From assembly GCA_017883235.1 (NCBI GenBank), contig JADGNY010000002.1:62001-126000 (forward strand): a DNA stretch of 64,000 nucleotides. The letters run 5' to 3'. Both the position numbers and the translations under genes were made by a program. The DNA comes from Thermoanaerobaculia bacterium (GTDB lineage: Bacteria; Acidobacteriota; Thermoanaerobaculia; Gp7-AA8). Below, piece after piece: positions 7,569-16,962 of this stretch. The first letter of the stretch is position 1, and every line of letters begins with the position of its first letter. The notes below the pieces were generated by a model, which was given only the letters and a program-made list of their open reading frames with translations, was not told the origin of the DNA and did no database searches.

Positions 7569-8903
7569 ATGACCACGCGTACTACCATCGCCACCGCCCT
7601 CCTCGTTTTCGCTCCGCTCCTGGCACGGGCCAACACGGAGCTCACCGTGAAGTTCGAGCGGAGCAGTTCTCCGGTCAAAGGCCTGCAGATGCAGAGCGGC
7701 GAGAAGCCGCCCGCGAGTCAGACCGTCCATCTCACCCTCGGGAAGCGCTGGATCGAGTGGGCGGATGGCAGCAATCGTGGTGTTTACGACTTCGCGAAGC
7801 GCGTCATCATCGGTGTCGATCCGCAAACACACCATCTCGTCGAAGTGTCGATGTACGCCGCGTTCAGCGGCAGAGACGCGGAGCTCGAAAACCGGATGAT
7901 GCTGGGCCGCGCCCTGGAAGCGGGAAAGGTCGAGAGCAATCCGATGTCACCGACGCTCGCGGAGCATCAGCTTTCGCTTCGGCGCGACGCCAAGCGCGTA
8001 TCCGGGATCGAGCGTAAGAGCAGCGACGGCGAGCAGCGCTATCTCTGGCAGGGGAAAGAGCTCTTTGCGTATTCGACGAAACTCGTGCCGCTCGCCGCGG
8101 CGGACCGCGACCTCTACATCCGCTACATCCGTTACACCGCCGGCGGCCATCCTGAGATTCTCGATGACTTGCAGAAGCTCGACGGCATTCCGAAGTGGGT
8201 CCGCTACAGCGATCCGATGCTCGGCGCCGTGCTGCGTCTGGAGGTGCTGGAGAACAGGAAGACCCCCGATGCGGATTACGTCCTGCCGCCGCTCGAGAAG
8301 GCGCCGATGAAGAATCCTGGTGCCGCCGCTGCTGCAGCCAGGGTTGCATCGTCGACACCCGAGTCGCGCGCCGCCTTTGCCGCCCGCATCCTCGCCTCGG
8401 CGAATGAGGCGGCCGGTATGGGCAGGCCGCTTCAGGCGATGCTCGGGTACATCGAGCTCCAACTGATGATCGGCGGCGAGATGCCCCCCGACTTCAACAA
8501 GCGTGCGGAAAGCATCACCCATGACGGAAATGTCCGGGCGCTTACGGGCGCGTTCCAGGCCGCGAGTGAGGCTCAGGCCAGGGCCAGTGTCGCTACCCTC
8601 CAGGGACTGGCGGCGCTCGCCGGCGACAAGGCCTACGTTCTCGGCATCTTCCGGGCGAACATGGAATCGAGCCTTGGCAACCGCGAGGCGGCAACCTCGC
8701 TGCTGGTGGCCGCGCTCACGAAAAATCCGTTCATCACCGGTGTCTGGAAGGACCTCGGCGACAGTCTCGACACCGGCTACGACGCCGTCGACACCTGGCG
8801 CTGCTACGAGACGGCCCGGATCATCGCGCCCGGGCACAAACTGCTTGACGGCATTGCTCGCGGCGAGGCGGCGATGGTCAAGGAGCATCCCGAGTACTTC
8901 TGA
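7569..8903 (+). CDS. secreted protein of unknown function with TPR-like C-terminus
   Basis: This 444-residue protein starts at MTTRTTIATALLVFAPLLARA, a signal peptide with an Ala-x-Ala cleavage site; the longer open frame upstream has no such feature. The first 250 residues are beta-rich (LTVKFERSSSPVKGLQMQ, KRWIEWADGSNRGVYDF) and unknown to me. From about residue 275 the sequence becomes Ala-rich and helical, and it ends with a TPR-like pair (NREAATSLLVAALTKNPF ... VDTWRCYETARIIAPGH). A TATGCT box lies six bases before the ATG with no Shine-Dalgarno sequence, so the transcript may be leaderless. The next gene follows after 22 bases. Confidence 0.75.
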   Translation: MTTRTTIATALLVFAPLLARANTELTVKFERSSSPVKGLQMQSGEKPPASQTVHLTLGKRWIEWADGSNRGVYDFAKRVIIGVDPQTHHLVEVSMYAAFSGRDAELENRMMLGRALEAGKVESNPMSPTLAEHQLSLRRDAKRVSGIERKSSDGEQRYLWQGKELFAYSTKLVPLAAADRDLYIRYIRYTAGGHPEILDDLQKLDGIPKWVRYSDPMLGAVLRLEVLENRKTPDADYVLPPLEKAPMKNPGAAAAAARVASSTPESRAAFAARILASANEAAGMGRPLQAMLGYIELQLMIGGEMPPDFNKRAESITHDGNVRALTGAFQAASEAQARASVATLQGLAALAGDKAYVLGIFRANMESSLGNREAATSLLVAALTKNPFITGVWKDLGDSLDTGYDAVDTWRCYETARIIAPGHKLLDGIARGEAAMVKEHPEYF

Positions 8904-8925
8904 CAGGCAGGCTACAATTCGCCGC

Positions 8926-9519
8926 ATGGCAGACGTCAGCGACACCATCAACGAAGTCCTCGAACACGCCTCGGAATCGCGGCTGAACTCCATCATCGCC
9001 TTGCTCGTGGCGATCACGGCCACGTTTATGGCGCTTTGCAACGTCAAAGACGGCAACATCGTCCAGGGGATGCAACAGGCGCAGGCGAACGCGGTCGATC
9101 AGTGGTCGTACTACCAGGCCAAGGGGATGAAGCAGAACCTGGCCGAGGCGACGCTCGACGAGCTTCAGCTTCAGCGAGCGATGCTGACCGATCCAAAGTT
9201 CGCTCCGATGCTGGACGCGAAAATCGTCTCGTACCAGAAACAGGTCAAGAAGTACGAGAAAGAGAAGGCCGACATTCGCAAGGAGGCTGAGGGCGATCAG
9301 AAGCAGTACGACGCCCTCAACTTTCACGACGATCAGTTCGACATGTCGGAAGCATGCCTCTCCGTCGCCATCGCATTGTTCGGGGTCACGGCGCTGACGA
9401 AGAAGCGTTGGCTGCTCGCCGTCGCCTCGACGTTCATGTTCTTCGGTGTGCTGTTCGGGCTGGCCGGTTTCTTCGGCTGGACCATTCACCCCGATTTCCT
9501 GGCGAAGTTCCTTTCGTAG
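8926..9519 (+). CDS. DUF4337 family membrane protein
   Basis: This 197-residue protein matches the DUF4337 layout: a short amphipathic start (MADVSDTINEVLEHASES), a first membrane helix at about 23-40 and a long charged coiled-coil stretch (LQLQRAMLTDPKFA ... KKYEKEKADIRKEAEG). Two C-terminal membrane helices follow (ACLSVAIALFGVTAL and ASTFMFFGVLFGLAGFFG). The family has no known biochemical role. A TACAAT box at 8913-8918 sits seven bases before the ATG and no Shine-Dalgarno sequence is visible. The gene ends just before a palindromic repeat and a convergent gene. Confidence 0.85.
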   Translation: MADVSDTINEVLEHASESRLNSIIALLVAITATFMALCNVKDGNIVQGMQQAQANAVDQWSYYQAKGMKQNLAEATLDELQLQRAMLTDPKFAPMLDAKIVSYQKQVKKYEKEKADIRKEAEGDQKQYDALNFHDDQFDMSEACLSVAIALFGVTALTKKRWLLAVASTFMFFGVLFGLAGFFGWTIHPDFLAKFLS

Positions 9520-9555
9520 GCTAGGAGCCTGCGCGGTAGAAACGTTCTTACGCCA

Positions 9556-9600
9556 CTGCTGGCGGAGCCTTGGGCAACCAACGCTGCCGGCCGTGCCGGC
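9556..9600. repeat. dispersed palindromic repeat, copy 1
   Basis: A block reading GGCGGAGCCTTGGGCAACCA, then ACGC and a GCCGGCCGTGCCGGC hairpin, lies between convergent genes. Related copies are at 25683-25729 and 26555-26597, both next to tRNA 3' ends. The short GC hairpin may act as a terminator. Confidence 0.65.
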
Positions 9601-10905
9601 CTACGGGGAATCGTCGAATTGGTAGCGCACCGCGTCCTTGGGGAGCGGTCCGATCGCCAGACGGCCGTCCCGGTAAGGCGGCATGCGCACGAGCGAATGC
9701 AGGCCGTAGCGATCGCTCATGTACTTGTTGCCGATGGGCTCGTGCGCCAGAAATACCAGCGTACCGACGGTAACGGGCGCTCTGTCAACAAAGACATCAC
9801 GCCCTCGCTGCGTGCGGAGAAAGGCGTCGAAGCGATCCCACCCTCTTGCAAACGTCCGGGCCGGTGGGATCTCACGAACCATTTGTACAGCGGTGATGAG
9901 GGGCAGGATCGCGGTGATCATCAGGGCGGCCGCGAGGGGACCGCTCCATCGTTCCCTCAGCGGAACCGCGGCGCCGAGGGCCGCTACGGCGGCAACGAGG
10001 AGGGCATAGGGGACGATCCGCGCCCGCTGCGGCAGGGCCATCAGGATTGTTGCCTCGGCCGGGGTGAACGTCACGAATACGCAGGCGACCGCGCACAGCA
10101 GCGTCACGATCAACAGCCGGCGGGATACGCGCGGCGCGAAGAGAGCCGAGGCGAGAAAAACGAAGAGGAGCACGATGCCGGCAGCAGCGAACGTGTCGAG
10201 AAAGAACGCTCGGGCATCACCGGCGGTGGTTTCGATCAGGCGGCTTAGCGGCGGTATCGGCGGATACGCTGCCTTCCTCACGGCATTACCGGGGGCCGCG
10301 GCCATGATGGCTAACGAGAACAGTGATCCGAGGAACGCGGCGAGCATCGGCTTCCGCCGCCAGGCGGCGAAGGCGATCGTACAAACCACGAGCTGCATCA
10401 GTACTCCCGTTTCGGAGCAGCCACCCGCCGCCAGTGGCACGACGACGTCGAACCACCGCCACTGCTCTCGTCCGGCAGCGTTGCCGAGCCACCAGGCGAA
10501 TGCCACCAGGGGAATCGTGTAGGAGGTAAGGCCTGTCTGCCACAGGACCGATTGCGGCACGTCGCTGGTGCCGAGGAGGATTGCCCAGGTCATCGCCAAC
10601 GCCAGGGGCCAGCCCAAACGTGCTCGCAGAGCAGCGATCATTCCGATGACGGTGAGCGTCACGAGGAGAGCAGCCGTCCACGACCCCATCGAAGCGAGTA
10701 CGGCCATGACGAACGTACAAACGTAGCGGCCGCTCCAGACGCGGTACCAGTGAGCCTGCCCGCCCCAGAAGCCGTGGATGGCGGTGACACCGGGGATCCA
10801 GTAGTCGTCAGCAAACCAGCGGATGTAGATACCGCGCAGGCAAAGAACTGCCAGCGCAGCCGCGGTCGTGACTTCCGCCGTGATTGCCGCCGCGCGGGTT
10901 CTCAT
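9601..10905 (-). CDS. polytopic membrane protein, GT-C glycosyltransferase-like
   Basis: This 434-residue protein has about ten hydrophobic helices through residue 330 and a C-terminal soluble tail of about 100 residues. An acidic pair in the first loop (WFADDYW) is placed as in GT-C membrane glycosyltransferases and DUF6056-like proteins, which use lipid-phosphate sugar donors; the assignment is by layout only. The ATG at 10905 is preferred over a TTG nine bases upstream because a TACGAT box lies eight bases before it, which suggests a leaderless transcript. The -35 region would fall inside the terminal repeat of the element that starts at 10921. Confidence 0.6.
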   Translation of the reverse strand: MRTRAAAITAEVTTAAALAVLCLRGIYIRWFADDYWIPGVTAIHGFWGGQAHWYRVWSGRYVCTFVMAVLASMGSWTAALLVTLTVIGMIAALRARLGWPLALAMTWAILLGTSDVPQSVLWQTGLTSYTIPLVAFAWWLGNAAGREQWRWFDVVVPLAAGGCSETGVLMQLVVCTIAFAAWRRKPMLAAFLGSLFSLAIMAAAPGNAVRKAAYPPIPPLSRLIETTAGDARAFFLDTFAAAGIVLLFVFLASALFAPRVSRRLLIVTLLCAVACVFVTFTPAEATILMALPQRARIVPYALLVAAVAALGAAVPLRERWSGPLAAALMITAILPLITAVQMVREIPPARTFARGWDRFDAFLRTQRGRDVFVDRAPVTVGTLVFLAHEPIGNKYMSDRYGLHSLVRMPPYRDGRLAIGPLPKDAVRYQFDDSP

Positions 10906-10920
10906 CGGTGGCAATCGTAC

Positions 10921-11562
10921 CCTGGGAGCGCGGGCGTCTCGCCAAGCGTCTCGCCCGCGCTACCGCCAGCGAAGCTGGCGTCTGGAGATTGGACGTTACG
11001 AGCGCGAACGCGGCACGTTTCGCCGGCTTCGCCCGGGCTGGGACCGGAATCGCATCAAATTGGACCGATACCGCTCCAAACGGACCGAAATCGCATCAAA
11101 TTGGACCGATGCCGCTCCAAATTGGACCGATGCCGCTCCAAATTGGACCGATGTCGCATCAGATTGATTCGATACCGCATCAAATTGGATCGATGCCGCA
11201 TCAAATTGGATCGATACCGCATCAAATTGGACCGATACCGCTCCAAATTGGACCGATACCGCTCCAAATTGGACCGATGCCGCATCAGATTGATTCGATA
11301 CCGCATCAAATTGGATCGATACCGCATCAAATTGGATCGATACCGCATCAAATTGGATCGATGCCGCATCAAGTCGGATCGATACCGCATCAGATTGGAT
11401 CGATGCCTCTCCAGAATGATCGAGTAACTGACTCTGGGAACGAGTCAACTGCTTCTGGTGAAACGGCTTACTGCCTCATTGCCACGAAGCCGGCTTGCAA
11501 ACAGCAGGATGCCGAACGTCAAACGCGGGCGAGACGCCTGGCGAGACGCCCGCGCTCCCAGG
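10921..11562. mobile_element. MITE-like element with 39-bp terminal inverted repeats
   Basis: The sequence 10921-10959 is the reverse complement of 11524-11562 with one mismatch in 39 bases. Each repeat is itself palindromic (GCGGGCGTCTCGCC ... GCGTCTCGCCCGCG). The interior holds a 21-bp tandem array and no convincing gene. No clear target-site duplication is seen. A shorter relative of the repeat lies at 62157-62283. The gap 10906-11596 contains nothing else. Confidence 0.75.
11043..11412. repeat. 21-bp degenerate tandem array (about 17 units)
   Basis: Units approximate GATACCGCATCAAATTGGATC with variation mainly at GATACC/GATGCC, GCATC/GCTCC and GGATC/GGACC. The period is exactly 21 bp and the reading frames are open on both strands as heptapeptide repeats, but no start or ribosome site goes with them. 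The period equals that of the arrays at 7148 and 52040, although the sequences differ. Confidence 0.9.
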
Positions 11563-11596
11563 AACGGCGTGGCAAGACATTCAAGAGAAATGCAGG

Positions 11597-11973
11597 CTAA
11601 GTCGTTACGGCTGCGTCTGTGATCTCGAGGGCCCGATCGATGATGGTGAACGCCTCCCGCAACTGCGGCTCCGTGATGCAGAGCGGTGGATTGGTGAACA
11701 GGTTGTTCCAGTTGATGAAGGCGTACATCCCCTGGTCGCGCAGGAACGCGCCGAGGCGTTGCATCTCGGGGCTGGTTGCGTTGAAGGGAGCCATCGGCTC
11801 CTTTGTCTGGCGATTGCGTACGAGCTCGAGCACGCCGAAGAGGCCGATGGAACGGACGTCGCCGACTGAGGGGTGCTTCTCCTTCATCTTCGCGTGCAGC
11901 TCGGACAGCACGCGGCCCATCCGCTGCGTGTGCGTCATCGTGTCGTCGTCGATCATTACCTGCAGGCAGGCTC
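11597..11973 (-). pseudogene. displaced 3' fragment of the class III aminotransferase gene
   Basis: The 119-residue reading (MIDDDTMTHTQRMGRVLSEL onward) matches the last 119 residues of the intact aminotransferase at 15599-16957 with about 11 substitutions. Homology stops abruptly at 11973, in the middle of the codons for ACLQV. The fragment has the same strand as the full gene. It is therefore one of two direct repeats bracketing the NACHT gene, and the likely leftover of an insertion into the gene's 3' end. Confidence 0.85.
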
Positions 11974-12243
11974 GACGCTCTAGGTCAAGGGTCCGAGCAC
12001 AGCAGCGTCGCCGTCGTTGGCTTCGTCAATCCGGCGATAGCCGTTCCGTTCTACACCCCCAGATTGAGAGGTTCCGAACGCTTCCGTACGTCTGATCATC
12101 AATCCCGGAAAGACTACCTGCAGGCCGGGTCTTCCAGGTATCCCCCGGCAGATCGTCTGAGGTGTACTAGCTCGCCAGGTCGCCTATGCACTAAAGTACA
12201 TCTGTACGTCCCGGGCGCTTTGGGCCGACTGACATCGAGCGGC

Positions 12244-12273
12244 TTGAGACTGACGAGAACGCGGCGATATAAC
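12244..12273 (+). promoter_or_regulatory. sigma-70-like promoter of the NACHT gene
   Basis: TTGAGA at 12244-12249 and TATAAC at 12268-12273 are 18 bases apart. The predicted start near 12280 falls just before AGGAG at 12281-12285, the ribosome site of the gene, so the untranslated leader would be very short. Confidence 0.6.
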
Positions 12274-12290
12274 GTACTTGAGGAGCCTTG

Positions 12291-15200
12291 ATGCGAAAAC
12301 CGGCACTCCGCTTATTGGCACGGACGAATAACGCTCGAGGCGACCTGTTTACGCGGCTCGTCAAAGACCTTTTCTTTGCTCTCGGCTATGACGACCTGCG
12401 TCTGGATGTCCATAAATCAGGCCGCGAGCTCGATTTGCAGGGGGTGCATCGCTTTGAATCACGCCGCGTGATTGCCGAATGCAAGGCTGAAAAGGAGCCG
12501 ATCGGCGGCCGTGACGCGAATACCTTTCTTGGAGTCTTGACACGGGAACGAGACAAAGATGCGTTAACACCGGTCAGCGGTTATTTCGTTTCACTCAGCG
12601 GGTTTCGTGGAAGTGAAGTAGAGCAGGAACTGGAGACCAGTCTCCCAAACCGCGTCATCCTGCTTGATGGACCGAGAGTGGTGACCGAGCTAGTGACCGC
12701 ACACCTGCTCGTCGATCGCGAGCTTGCGGTCGAGCGGGCCGGACGCTGCGCGGAGCGCGCCGGGCTGAGTGACGCCGTGCTTGAGGAGGTGGAACTGCTC
12801 GCACACGAGCTCGGGTACCTTTGGGCAGTGTTCTATACACACAGCAAGCAGCCGACTCACTTCACCCTAATCCACGCCGATGGAACTCCGCTGGCGGAAG
12901 CAGTGGCTCGGGATGTGGTCAAAGTAGACCGCAAATGCGACGGCACACTTTACAAGTTGAAGTACTTGGCTCCGCCACTCGCTGGGCCTGACAGCGCGGA
13001 GCTAAGCAAAGCTGCCGTTGCGCGATACTGCCAGTGGGTAGCCGAAGAGTGCGGTTTCATCCAACTCGATGGACTGCCCGCCGATACCGATCTTAGTGCG
13101 ACGCGGATGAAGCTCGAACGGCTTTTCGTTCCACTAAAGATCGTAACGACGGAAATCAAAATCGTACGCGGCGAACGGAAAGAGACGGAGCACATCGGAC
13201 CGCTGGCTGAGCATCTCGGTCCGCACCCACATCTGGCGCTTGTAGCGAAACCCGGCGGCGGAAAGAGCACGCTATTGAAGCGTCTGGCGACCGCATATGC
13301 CATTCCTGCGAGGAGGATAGAAGCAAGCGACGAGTTGCCGGACCACGACTGGTTGCCGTTATTCCTGCGCTGCCGCGAATTGCGTGACCGGACGCAACGC
13401 CCGATTCTGGAGCTCCTCGACGATCTTCCGCGGCATGCAGGGTTGAATGATGACGAGGGCGTTGCTTTTCGCGAACAGGTCCACGAGGCTCTCCGTTCGG
13501 GGAAGGCGCTGCTCCTGGTCGATGGGCTCGATGAGATTTCCGACGAAGGGGCACGTCAAGTCTTCGCACAGCATCTGCGTACGTTTGTGGCGATGTTTCC
13601 GCACGCGGCTATCATAATTACCTCGCGCGAAGCTGGGTTCCGGCTTGTCGCTGGCGTCGTGGCCAGCGTCTGTATCCAGGCTCGGCTCGCCCCGTTCGAC
13701 AAGGCGGACGTGCTGCGGTTGTGCGAGAGCTGGCACGTCGAGGTCGTAGGTGACAGCGACAAGGTGCGTTCCGAAGCGGCCAGTTTGGCTGGGACGATCT
13801 GGAGCAACGAACGGATTCGAGCTCTGGCCGAAAATCCGCTGATGCTGACCACGCTTTTGGTGGTTAGACGCTGCATTGGCGAGCTGCCCACCCGTCGGGT
13901 CGAGCTCTATCGCGAAGCCGTTCGTGTACTGATCCGAACGTGGAACACTGAAGGCTTTGTGCCGTTGGACCTCGACGAAGCTCTCGCACAGCTCTCATAT
14001 GTCGCTTGCTCGATGATGGAAGCAGGCCAGCAGCAGATCGCTTACAAACCACTCTTGAAACTGCTCCAGCAGGCGCGACGCGAGCTGGAGGCGGAGCTGC
14101 AGTTCGCCCACGTAAGCCCGGCGGAATTCATCGAGCGGATCGAATACCGGAGTAGCCTTCTAATGCAGACTGGCCATGCCTCGGTCGATGGTGAGTTGCA
14201 GCCGGTTTATGAATTTCGGCACCTGACGTTTCAGGAATATCTGGCCGCCCTTGGTCTCGTCCAGGAGCAGTATCCTGGCCGCGACGAGGGCAGAAGTCTG
14301 CCCGACTTAGTCCAACCGCATTTCTCCGACGAGCGCTGGCGAGAAGTCATTCCGCTAGCCACGGTTTTAGGTGGTCGCAAGGCGGAACAGATTATCCAGC
14401 GTTTGGCAGCGGCATGTGAGTCGATGACGTGCGAGAAGACCTATCCTAGCAGGGAAGAGATTAACGATCCACATGTCGTTCTGTTGCGCCAGTGTCTTCT
14501 GGATGAGGTGCAGGTATCGCCCGCGACACTCCGTGTCGCTCTTCGAGAGATGGCCCGGTATGGTAATGAAGAATGGAAAAGAGGATCGGTTCTCGATTTG
14601 CGACGGGGGAAGTATGGGATGGTCTTTGAGCAAATTGCTGAGCAGGCCTATTTCGGGGAGGGTGCGAGGTGGTACGAGTTTAAGGCCGCTGTACTCTCTC
14701 TCGCGTTATATGCTGTTTTTCGTGATAGAGAGCCGGAAATCTCGGAAGAGATCGCACGATCGCTCACGCAATCAGTATTGTCAGGCAATCGTGTCGAGCA
14801 GAGTCGTTCAGCCTTTGTTTTAGTTTGGCTGGCGTTCAAACATAATCGGACGCCAGTCGAGTTAGGCGAGCGGCTGGATGGACTGTGCCGACTGTTGCGC
14901 GACGCCCTCGGTAGACTACTTGTGCATGACGATCGACCACTCGCACTTGCAGTCTCATGGGCGCTCGTCTGGGTCGGCGTGTCACGACTTACGAAGACTC
15001 CACCGGAGCCTGCGGTGATGCTGTCGCTCTACCACCTTATGCGCGAGGCCAAACTATCTGAACTTGCTCGTCTCGCGGCTTGGGCATTCTCCACTCAACC
15101 CCTGTTACCTCGCGACACGTTTCTCAGCTCGGCATGGGGCGACAGCGACGGTTGGTTCGAGCAGATGGCCGAACTACCGGAGCACCGATCCGCAACAGTA

Positions 15201-15383
15201 GTCCTGGCCTGGTATCGCCGCACGCATTGGAATGACGCGGAGTTTGCGGAGAAGGTGAAAGAACTTTGGGATAGACATTCGGTTAATGTTACTGCCCGCG
15301 AAATCCTTGGAGCACTTGGCCATCCCGGGCGGCGTGTTCTTGAAGAATGGAAGCAGGAGGAACGGGAAGGTGGCGGCTCGTGA
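12291..15383 (+). CDS. nuclease-NACHT STAND NTPase, probable antiphage protein
   Basis: This 1030-residue protein starts at the ATG five bases after AGGAG. Residues about 15-95 form a PD-(D/E)xK nuclease of Mrr type: GDLFTRLVKDLFFALGYDDL, then GRELDLQG with the Asp, then IAECKAE with the Glu and Lys. Residues about 320-560 are a NACHT module with Walker A LVAKPGGGKSTLLKR and Walker B ALLLVDGLDEISDE. A STAND helical region follows (ENPLMLTTLLVV; FRHLTFQEYLAAL), and the last 350 residues are a helical sensor-like repeat region. In known bacterial NLR-like/Avs proteins, binding of a phage protein activates the nuclease. The gene sits alone in an insertion. Confidence 0.88.
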   Translation: MRKPALRLLARTNNARGDLFTRLVKDLFFALGYDDLRLDVHKSGRELDLQGVHRFESRRVIAECKAEKEPIGGRDANTFLGVLTRERDKDALTPVSGYFVSLSGFRGSEVEQELETSLPNRVILLDGPRVVTELVTAHLLVDRELAVERAGRCAERAGLSDAVLEEVELLAHELGYLWAVFYTHSKQPTHFTLIHADGTPLAEAVARDVVKVDRKCDGTLYKLKYLAPPLAGPDSAELSKAAVARYCQWVAEECGFIQLDGLPADTDLSATRMKLERLFVPLKIVTTEIKIVRGERKETEHIGPLAEHLGPHPHLALVAKPGGGKSTLLKRLATAYAIPARRIEASDELPDHDWLPLFLRCRELRDRTQRPILELLDDLPRHAGLNDDEGVAFREQVHEALRSGKALLLVDGLDEISDEGARQVFAQHLRTFVAMFPHAAIIITSREAGFRLVAGVVASVCIQARLAPFDKADVLRLCESWHVEVVGDSDKVRSEAASLAGTIWSNERIRALAENPLMLTTLLVVRRCIGELPTRRVELYREAVRVLIRTWNTEGFVPLDLDEALAQLSYVACSMMEAGQQQIAYKPLLKLLQQARRELEAELQFAHVSPAEFIERIEYRSSLLMQTGHASVDGELQPVYEFRHLTFQEYLAALGLVQEQYPGRDEGRSLPDLVQPHFSDERWREVIPLATVLGGRKAEQIIQRLAAACESMTCEKTYPSREEINDPHVVLLRQCLLDEVQVSPATLRVALREMARYGNEEWKRGSVLDLRRGKYGMVFEQIAEQAYFGEGARWYEFKAAVLSLALYAVFRDREPEISEEIARSLTQSVLSGNRVEQSRSAFVLVWLAFKHNRTPVELGERLDGLCRLLRDALGRLLVHDDRPLALAVSWALVWVGVSRLTKTPPEPAVMLSLYHLMREAKLSELARLAAWAFSTQPLLPRDTFLSSAWGDSDGWFEQMAELPEHRSATVVLAWYRRTHWNDAEFAEKVKELWDRHSVNVTAREILGALGHPGRRVLEEWKQEEREGGGS

Positions 15384-15598
15384 ACGCGGTGAGCCTCGGT
15401 AACCGAAAAGAACTCCCTCCTTTCTTGCCGCGATGAGCGGACGACCCTATTCGGTTTCGGTTCATCCGCCACCCACTCTCGCTGGCACTACGAGCGAATT
15501 CGCAAGGACTTCGCTGCCCGGGCGGCTCAGATGATCCTACGCAGGGGTGTTCCTACGCAGGAAGTGGCCGGTTCCGTTAGATTAGCATTAGACGAGGG

Positions 15599-16957
15599 TC
15601 ATTCCCTTACCGCGGCGTCGGTGATCTCCAACGCCCGGTCAATGATCACAAACGCATCCCGAAGCTGCTCCTCGGTGATGCAGAGCGGGGGGTTGGTAAA
15701 GAGGTTGTTCCAGTTGATGAAGGCGTACATCCCCTGATCGCGGAGGTAGGCGCCGAGGCGTTGCATCTCGGGGCTGCTGCCGTTGAAGGGAGCCATCGGC
15801 TCCTTCGTCTGGCGATTGCGAACGAGCTCGAGAACGCCGAAGAGACCGATGGAGCGGACGTCGCCGACCGAGGGATGCTTCGCCTTCATGTCCGCGTGCA
15901 GCTCGGATAGCACGCGGCCCATCCGTTGCGTGTGACCCATGGTGTCGTCGTCGATCATCACCTGCAGACAGGCTTCGGCCGCGGCGAGGCTCATGGGGTG
16001 GGCGTTGTAGGTAAGGCCGCCGAAAAACGTGTTGCGGTCGAAGTAGCTGGCGATGCGGTCGCTGATGGCCACGGCGCCGAGGGGGAGATAGGCGGACGTC
16101 AGCCCTTTGGCCATGGTGATCATGTCGGGGATGACGTTCCAGTGATCGGCGGCAAACCAGCGACCGGTTCTGCCGAGGCCGCACATCACTTCGTCGCAGA
16201 CGAGAAAGATGCCGTGGCGGTCGCAGATCTGGCGAAGACCCTGCAGGTAGCCGTCGGGAGGGACGATGAGTCCATTCGTTCCCGTGACCGTCTCGACGAA
16301 GATCGCGGCGATGGTCTGCGGACCTTCGTAGGCAATCGTCTCCTCGATTTCATCGAGACAACGCTGCACGAATGAGGCGTCGCTGTCGCCCTCGCGATAG
16401 AGATGGCTGCGGTATTTGTAAGGATCGAAGAAACGGACCACGCCGGGGATGCCGGGCTCGTTGGCCCACCGGCGCGGATCGCCGGTGAGCGAGATGCTGC
16501 CGGCCGTAGCGCCGTGATAGGAGCGGTAGCGGGCCATGATCTTCTGCCTTCCGCTGACGATCCTGGCGATCCGGATGGCGTTTTCGTTGGCCTCGGCACC
16601 GCCGAGGGTGAAGAAGAAGCGATTGAGATCGCCGGGCGTGAGATCGGCCAGCATCTTTCCGAGGCGTGCGCGAACGGGGCTGGCCATCCCGGGGCCGGCG
16701 TAGACCAGCTCGTCGGCCTGACGCTTGATGGCCTCGATCACGCGCTTGTCGCCGTGGCCGATGTTCACGCACATGAGCTGCGAGTTCATGTCCATGTAGC
16801 GCTTGCCGTCGGCATCCCAGAAGTAGATTCCTTCGCCGCGCACCATCGCGATCGGATTCACGCTCGCCTGCGCGGACCAGGAAAAAATCGTGTGGCGCTT
16901 GGTGAGCGCGATCATCTCTTCGGCGGTCATCGCACCGGCAATTTCTGCTGTCGTCAT
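15599..16957 (-). CDS. class III PLP aminotransferase (taurine/omega-amino-acid type)
   Basis: This 452-residue enzyme is of normal family length. GGAEANENAIRIAR, a SYHGAT block, DEVMCGLGRTG with the cofactor-binding Asp, and MAKGLTSAYLPLG with the Schiff-base Lys are all present. The N-terminus (IFSWSAQASVNPIAM) resembles taurine-pyruvate and related omega-aminotransferases; the substrate is not proven. It is the last gene of an operon with a flavin monooxygenase (six bases upstream) and an ATP-grasp ligase. Its last 375 bp are duplicated at 11597-11973, and the present 3' end may be of foreign origin. Confidence 0.85.
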   Translation of the reverse strand: MTTAEIAGAMTAEEMIALTKRHTIFSWSAQASVNPIAMVRGEGIYFWDADGKRYMDMNSQLMCVNIGHGDKRVIEAIKRQADELVYAGPGMASPVRARLGKMLADLTPGDLNRFFFTLGGAEANENAIRIARIVSGRQKIMARYRSYHGATAGSISLTGDPRRWANEPGIPGVVRFFDPYKYRSHLYREGDSDASFVQRCLDEIEETIAYEGPQTIAAIFVETVTGTNGLIVPPDGYLQGLRQICDRHGIFLVCDEVMCGLGRTGRWFAADHWNVIPDMITMAKGLTSAYLPLGAVAISDRIASYFDRNTFFGGLTYNAHPMSLAAAEACLQVMIDDDTMGHTQRMGRVLSELHADMKAKHPSVGDVRSIGLFGVLELVRNRQTKEPMAPFNGSSPEMQRLGAYLRDQGMYAFINWNNLFTNPPLCITEEQLRDAFVIIDRALEITDAAVRE

Positions 16958-16962
16958 AGGTA

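Larger units (their letters stand above)
11974..15598. mobile_element. 3.6-kb insertion carrying one STAND defence gene
   Basis: The DNA between the two aminotransferase 3' ends holds only the NACHT gene, its promoter and about 215 bp after it in which I see no gene. There is no recombinase. The gap 11974-12243 upstream of the promoter shows no gene. The direct repeats of about 375 bp differ by roughly 10%, so they are not a recent tandem duplication. The right copy more likely came in with the insert and replaced the native 3' end. Confidence 0.65.

Noticed and set aside
10552-11600. Open frames with heptapeptide repeats (RYRIKLD type) as repeat proteins
   Set aside because: They arise because the 21-bp array has no stops. 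Both strands are open, starts lie inside the antisense of another gene, and no ribosome site is present.
15384-15598. Small gene after the NACHT gene (frame with WHYERIRKDFAARAAQMILR)
   Set aside because: It has no start codon in frame and runs into the antisense of the aminotransferase. It could be a remnant, but support is too weak.
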